A stretch of DNA of 64,000 nt. It comes from Aquimonas sp002352135 (lineage in GTDB: Bacteria; Pseudomonadota; Gammaproteobacteria; Xanthomonadales; Xanthomonadaceae). Shown here in pieces: positions 62,201 through 64,000 of this stretch. A program made the translations under genes and the position numbers. The stretch covers positions 1 to 64,000 of the forward strand of contig DAORND010000003.1 in assembly GCA_035440755.1 (NCBI GenBank), written 5' to 3'. Numbering within the stretch: position 1 is the first letter of the stretch; the number at the start of each line of letters is the position of its first letter. Under the pieces are notes generated by a model, which worked only from the letters and a program-made list of their open reading frames with translations, searched no databases and was not told the DNA's origin.

Positions 62201-64000
62201 TCAACTTTGTTGTGCTGAGCAACAGCAATCCGGGCCTGTTCAGCAGCGCGCCCGCCATTGCCAGCAACGGTCAACTGAGCTTCACGCCGGTGGCGAACGT
62301 CAGTGGTGTGGCTAGCTTGAGTATCGCTCTGCGTGACAACGGCGGCACGGCGAATGGTGGAGACGACGAGAGTGATCCAGTGGCGCTGCAGATCAACGTG
62401 CAGTCGGTCAACGATGCGCCGAGCTTCGCGATCCCTGCGACCGCGCCCACAGTTCTCGAGAACACGGGTGCGCAGACGGTGAGTGGCTTTGCGACCGGCA
62501 TGAGTGCGGGGCCGGCCGATGAGTCCGCGCAATCCCTTGACTTCGTCGAGAACGTCACCGCAACAACCGGCTCGCTGACATTTGCCGCGCTACCCAACAT
62601 TGACCCACTGACTGGCGCATTGACCTACACCGCGACCGACAATACATCCGGTACCGCGACGGTTAGCGTCGTGTTGAGTGACAACGGCGGAACTGCGAAT
62701 GGAGGCGCCGACACATCCGCCGCGCAGGTTTTCACCATCGACGTGCAGTTCGTGAACGATCCGCCGACCTTCGTTGGTGGCGGCAACGTTACCGTCGATG
62801 AAGATTCGGCGGCCTACGATGCCATCTGGGCGACATTGATTGACGACGGTGATAGCGGCGTGACTCAGGGCCTCAGCTTCCTCGTTCAAAGCAATGACAA
62901 TCCGAGCCTGTTCAGTGTGGCCCCTGCCATCAATGCCACAACGGGGAATCTGAGCTTCAGTCTGGCCGCCAATGCCAATGGAACCGCCAACCTGACCGTT
63001 GCGTTGCAGGACGACGGTACGGGTGCCAACACCTCTGGGCAGGTGAGCTTCAGCATTATCGTCAATCCGGTAAACGATGCACCTTTGGTGACGCCACCGA
63101 CCAACGTGGCGGTAACACGCCATATCGGTCGTAGCTTGGCCGCCGCCAGCGCGGAGGGATTATTGGCGAACGTCACCGACAGCGCCGATGGTGCCGGTGG
63201 CTCGCCATTTGCTGTCACCGCGCAGACTGCCGCCGCTACAACCAATGGTGGCCGCGTCACCGTGGCGAGTGATGGCGCATGGAGCTACGAGCCCCCCGCA
63301 GGCTCGACGACCACCGACAGCTTTGACTATGAAGTCTGCGACAGCGGTGTTCCCTTGCCCGCGGCCTGCACCACCGTCACCGCGACGATTGCACTGTCAG
63401 GTACTGTCGTCTGGTTCGTCGATGCCTCGGCGGCACCGGGTGGCGATGGCACCTTGGCCAAGCCCTTCCAGACCATTGCTGCCGCAGTGACGGCGGCTGC
63501 TGCCAATGGACGCATCTTCGTCGTCAGTGGCACCTACAGTGGCGGCATCACTTTGCTGGCCGGGCAGCAGTTGATTGGGCAAGGCGTGAGTGTGGCCAGT
63601 GCCACCAGTTTTGACGCGTTGTTCGGAATTTCGCCGCCTTCGGGTAGTGCAGCCCGTCCCGTCATCGGCGGCACGCGACCAATCCTTACGACAGCCGCTG
63701 GCGATGCGATCACGCTTGGCAACGGCGACACGGTCCGCGGACTTGAGATTGGCAACACGGCGGGTGTCGGCATCGTGGGCGCCAATTTTGGCACTCTGAC
63801 GCTGGGTGACAATGTCATCAGTGGTACTGGTCAGGCACTGAGTCTCAGTACTGGCACGCTGGCTCAGGCATCCGCGGCAAATGCGTTCGATTCAATCACA
63901 TCGACCAGCGGTAGCAACAACATTGTGTTGTCGACAGTTGGTGGAACGGCCAACTTTGGAACCGGCGCGCTGTCGGGCGCGACCGGTACGGCCTTCCAGT
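59263..64000 (+). CDS. Giant cadherin-repeat surface protein (5' part)
   Basis: Large exported adhesin-like protein; 1579 codons are open with no stop, and it continues beyond the window. Signal peptide 1-24 (VAGVMCLLLAGASNA). A first beta domain (25-150) ends in an IPTL-CTERM-like block, IPGTTTWGLLLLAMAVGLL then RR (161-186). A second hydrophobic segment (190-209) follows, then ADWDVPAVLSDASGDPTADE. One cadherin-like domain (about 380-475) precedes a tandem array of 110-residue modules with VNEDTxYxATWA...DDGD and LSFTPxANxNG. Beyond residue 1385 a right-handed beta-helix begins (WFVDASAAPGGDGTLAKPF). Role in adhesion or biofilm is inferred. Confidence 0.88.
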   Translation, partial: MRNGLIGKVAGVMCLLLAGASNAATYSVYIDSDNDVSTGCAVSTAAGNAAGMDWRLTANSSDEPPAVSGLTLAECVGGSFGAGTAAGGAYPIGFDRIAGTTDIVELAFARELITGDVATDWNLFFVAESSLLGAVDVAGPVLVPALGRPLLPDPVPQPAVIPGTTTWGLLLLAMAVGLLTVWVARRHPGMLVWVLVIGGSSMLGIAWAANYLLDGEIADWDVPAVLSDASGDPTADEPQVDLLAGFAVRAGNQIFFRMDVRETRLPVILQPRLVSSLATPENTANSTVIGSLRNSTSGLAGLLTFSLQSQTPSNGFAVASNGDVSVADSAQLDFETRPSFTLQTRVGLTAVPALSIAHPVTVALGDVNEAPTVNDQAFSVFENDPNGTVLGSVVATDQDAGTAGQLSYAVTGGSGQAAFTVNASTGQVSVSNAAAFNLGGSPYTLNLTVTDGGAPGLSDTAVLTITVQDVNNAPSFTAGPAVVVNEDTPYSATWATAIDDGDPAAQTLTFQISANTNPALFQIAPALGADGTLSFTPTANANGSATMSVVLRDNGGTANGGVDTSTAQTLSITVTPQNDAPVVDLNGPAAGAGFSASFTEGAGSVAIVDAAALTVVDIDSTQLQRADAVLASVPDGAQESLLTDTTGTGLVATYTSGTGTLSIVGNATLADYQTVLRRLRYDNASTNPTTIARNVVINAVDLEGAMSVPVTSVVSVAAVNTPPSFTAGGNVTVLEDASAVNQAWATAISDGDGGGQTLNFEIVSNSNTALFAAGPAINASTGNLSFTPAANANGSASVVVRLRDNGGGSDVSPTASFDITLTAVNDAPSATVPANAPAALENSGAQTVAGFVTAISAGPADEAAQSLTPSTLVQSTTGTLNFAVAPSINATSGTLTYTPAADTSGSAVVRLTLQDNGGTANGGVDTSINYDFTVTVSGVNSTPVFTPGAASVTVNEDSGAYTAAWATGIDDGDADEVQVVNFVVLSNSNPGLFSSAPAIASNGQLSFTPVANVSGVASLSIALRDNGGTANGGDDESDPVALQINVQSVNDAPSFAIPATAPTVLENTGAQTVSGFATGMSAGPADESAQSLDFVENVTATTGSLTFAALPNIDPLTGALTYTATDNTSGTATVSVVLSDNGGTANGGADTSAAQVFTIDVQFVNDPPTFVGGGNVTVDEDSAAYDAIWATLIDDGDSGVTQGLSFLVQSNDNPSLFSVAPAINATTGNLSFSLAANANGTANLTVALQDDGTGANTSGQVSFSIIVNPVNDAPLVTPPTNVAVTRHIGRSLAAASAEGLLANVTDSADGAGGSPFAVTAQTAAATTNGGRVTVASDGAWSYEPPAGSTTTDSFDYEVCDSGVPLPAACTTVTATIALSGTVVWFVDASAAPGGDGTLAKPFQTIAAAVTAAAANGRIFVVSGTYSGGITLLAGQQLIGQGVSVASATSFDALFGISPPSGSAARPVIGGTRPILTTAAGDAITLGNGDTVRGLEIGNTAGVGIVGANFGTLTLGDNVISGTGQALSLSTGTLAQASAANAFDSITSTSGSNNIVLSTVGGTANFGTGALSGATGTAFQ

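Noticed and set aside
59236..62532. Two long - strand frames (585 and 495 codons) opposite the adhesin
   Set aside because: The + strand frame from 59263 stays open to the window end, has a signal peptide and repeated cadherin-type motifs; the antisense frames show only a mirrored repeat pattern.
1..64000. CRISPR arrays, insertion sequences, tRNA or rRNA genes
   Set aside because: No direct-repeat/spacer arrays, transposase-like proteins, cloverleaf or rRNA sequence were recognised on reading the window.

Overview
The window is dense, GC-rich bacterial chromosome with short intergenic gaps and many ATGA or TGATG gene overlaps. Gene content (an mreBCD-mrdA-rodA block, YcgL next to an ankyrin protein, Lrp next to ald, a bimodular QueF, a di-heme DUF1111 protein, an IPTL-like segment and a C-terminal DGFE tail) points to a gammaproteobacterium of the Xanthomonadales/Lysobacterales. 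One run of exactly 100 N shows this is a scaffold, possibly from a metagenome; the species cannot be fixed from the sequence. I saw no tRNA, rRNA, CRISPR array, transposase or prophage.

Layout. 1-7 kb: a DUF465 protein, a PfkB sugar/nucleoside kinase, then the rod-shape and elongasome operon mreB-mreC-mreD-mrdA(PBP2)-rodA. 7-12.3 kb: two exported proteins of unknown role, a dipeptidyl-peptidase IV-like S9 protease and a Tat-exported PhoX-like protein. 12.5-15.1 kb: a rhomboid protease, then an Lrp-type regulator divergent from alanine dehydrogenase. 15.3-23.8 kb: envelope and extracytoplasmic proteins (discoidin domain, ankyrin repeats, delta-60 repeats, di-heme cytochrome) plus YcgL. 23.8-30.7 kb: a respiratory and sulfur block. 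It holds cytochrome bd oxidase (cydA-cydB-NifX-like-cydX, cydX cut by the assembly gap), a divergent sigma-54 activator resembling the sulfane-sulfur sensor FisR, and a TauE/SafE exporter with a persulfide dioxygenase. 31.2-47.6 kb: housekeeping and repair genes (rsuA, rsmC, DUF2237, YchJ, DinG), a triple-GAF GGDEF/EAL protein, an AdaA-AlkA fusion with ogt, a tiny orphan flagellar-rod-like protein, queF, a beta-propeller amidohydrolase and pyruvate kinase. 47.6-59 kb: a photolyase/cryptochrome, DUF2238, a BlaI/BlaR-type pair with its operator, an exported unknown, a three-gene surface-modification cluster (methyltransferase, acyltransferase, polysaccharide deacetylase), a second rhomboid and a CPA2 K+/H+ antiporter. 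59.3-64 kb: the first 1579 codons of a giant surface protein that runs off the window.

The most interesting system is the 24-30.7 kb block. The regulator carries three cysteines with the spacing of FisR. The neighbouring genes oxidise persulfide and export sulfite, and the bd oxidase family resists sulfide and cyanide. The DNA between the genes contains an FNR/Anr-like box, three back-to-back 15-bp palindromes on an exact 16-bp period, a -24/-12 candidate and a perfect 16-bp palindrome. Together these suggest a sulfide-tolerant respiration module under joint oxygen and sulfane-sulfur control. That coupling is inference, not shown.
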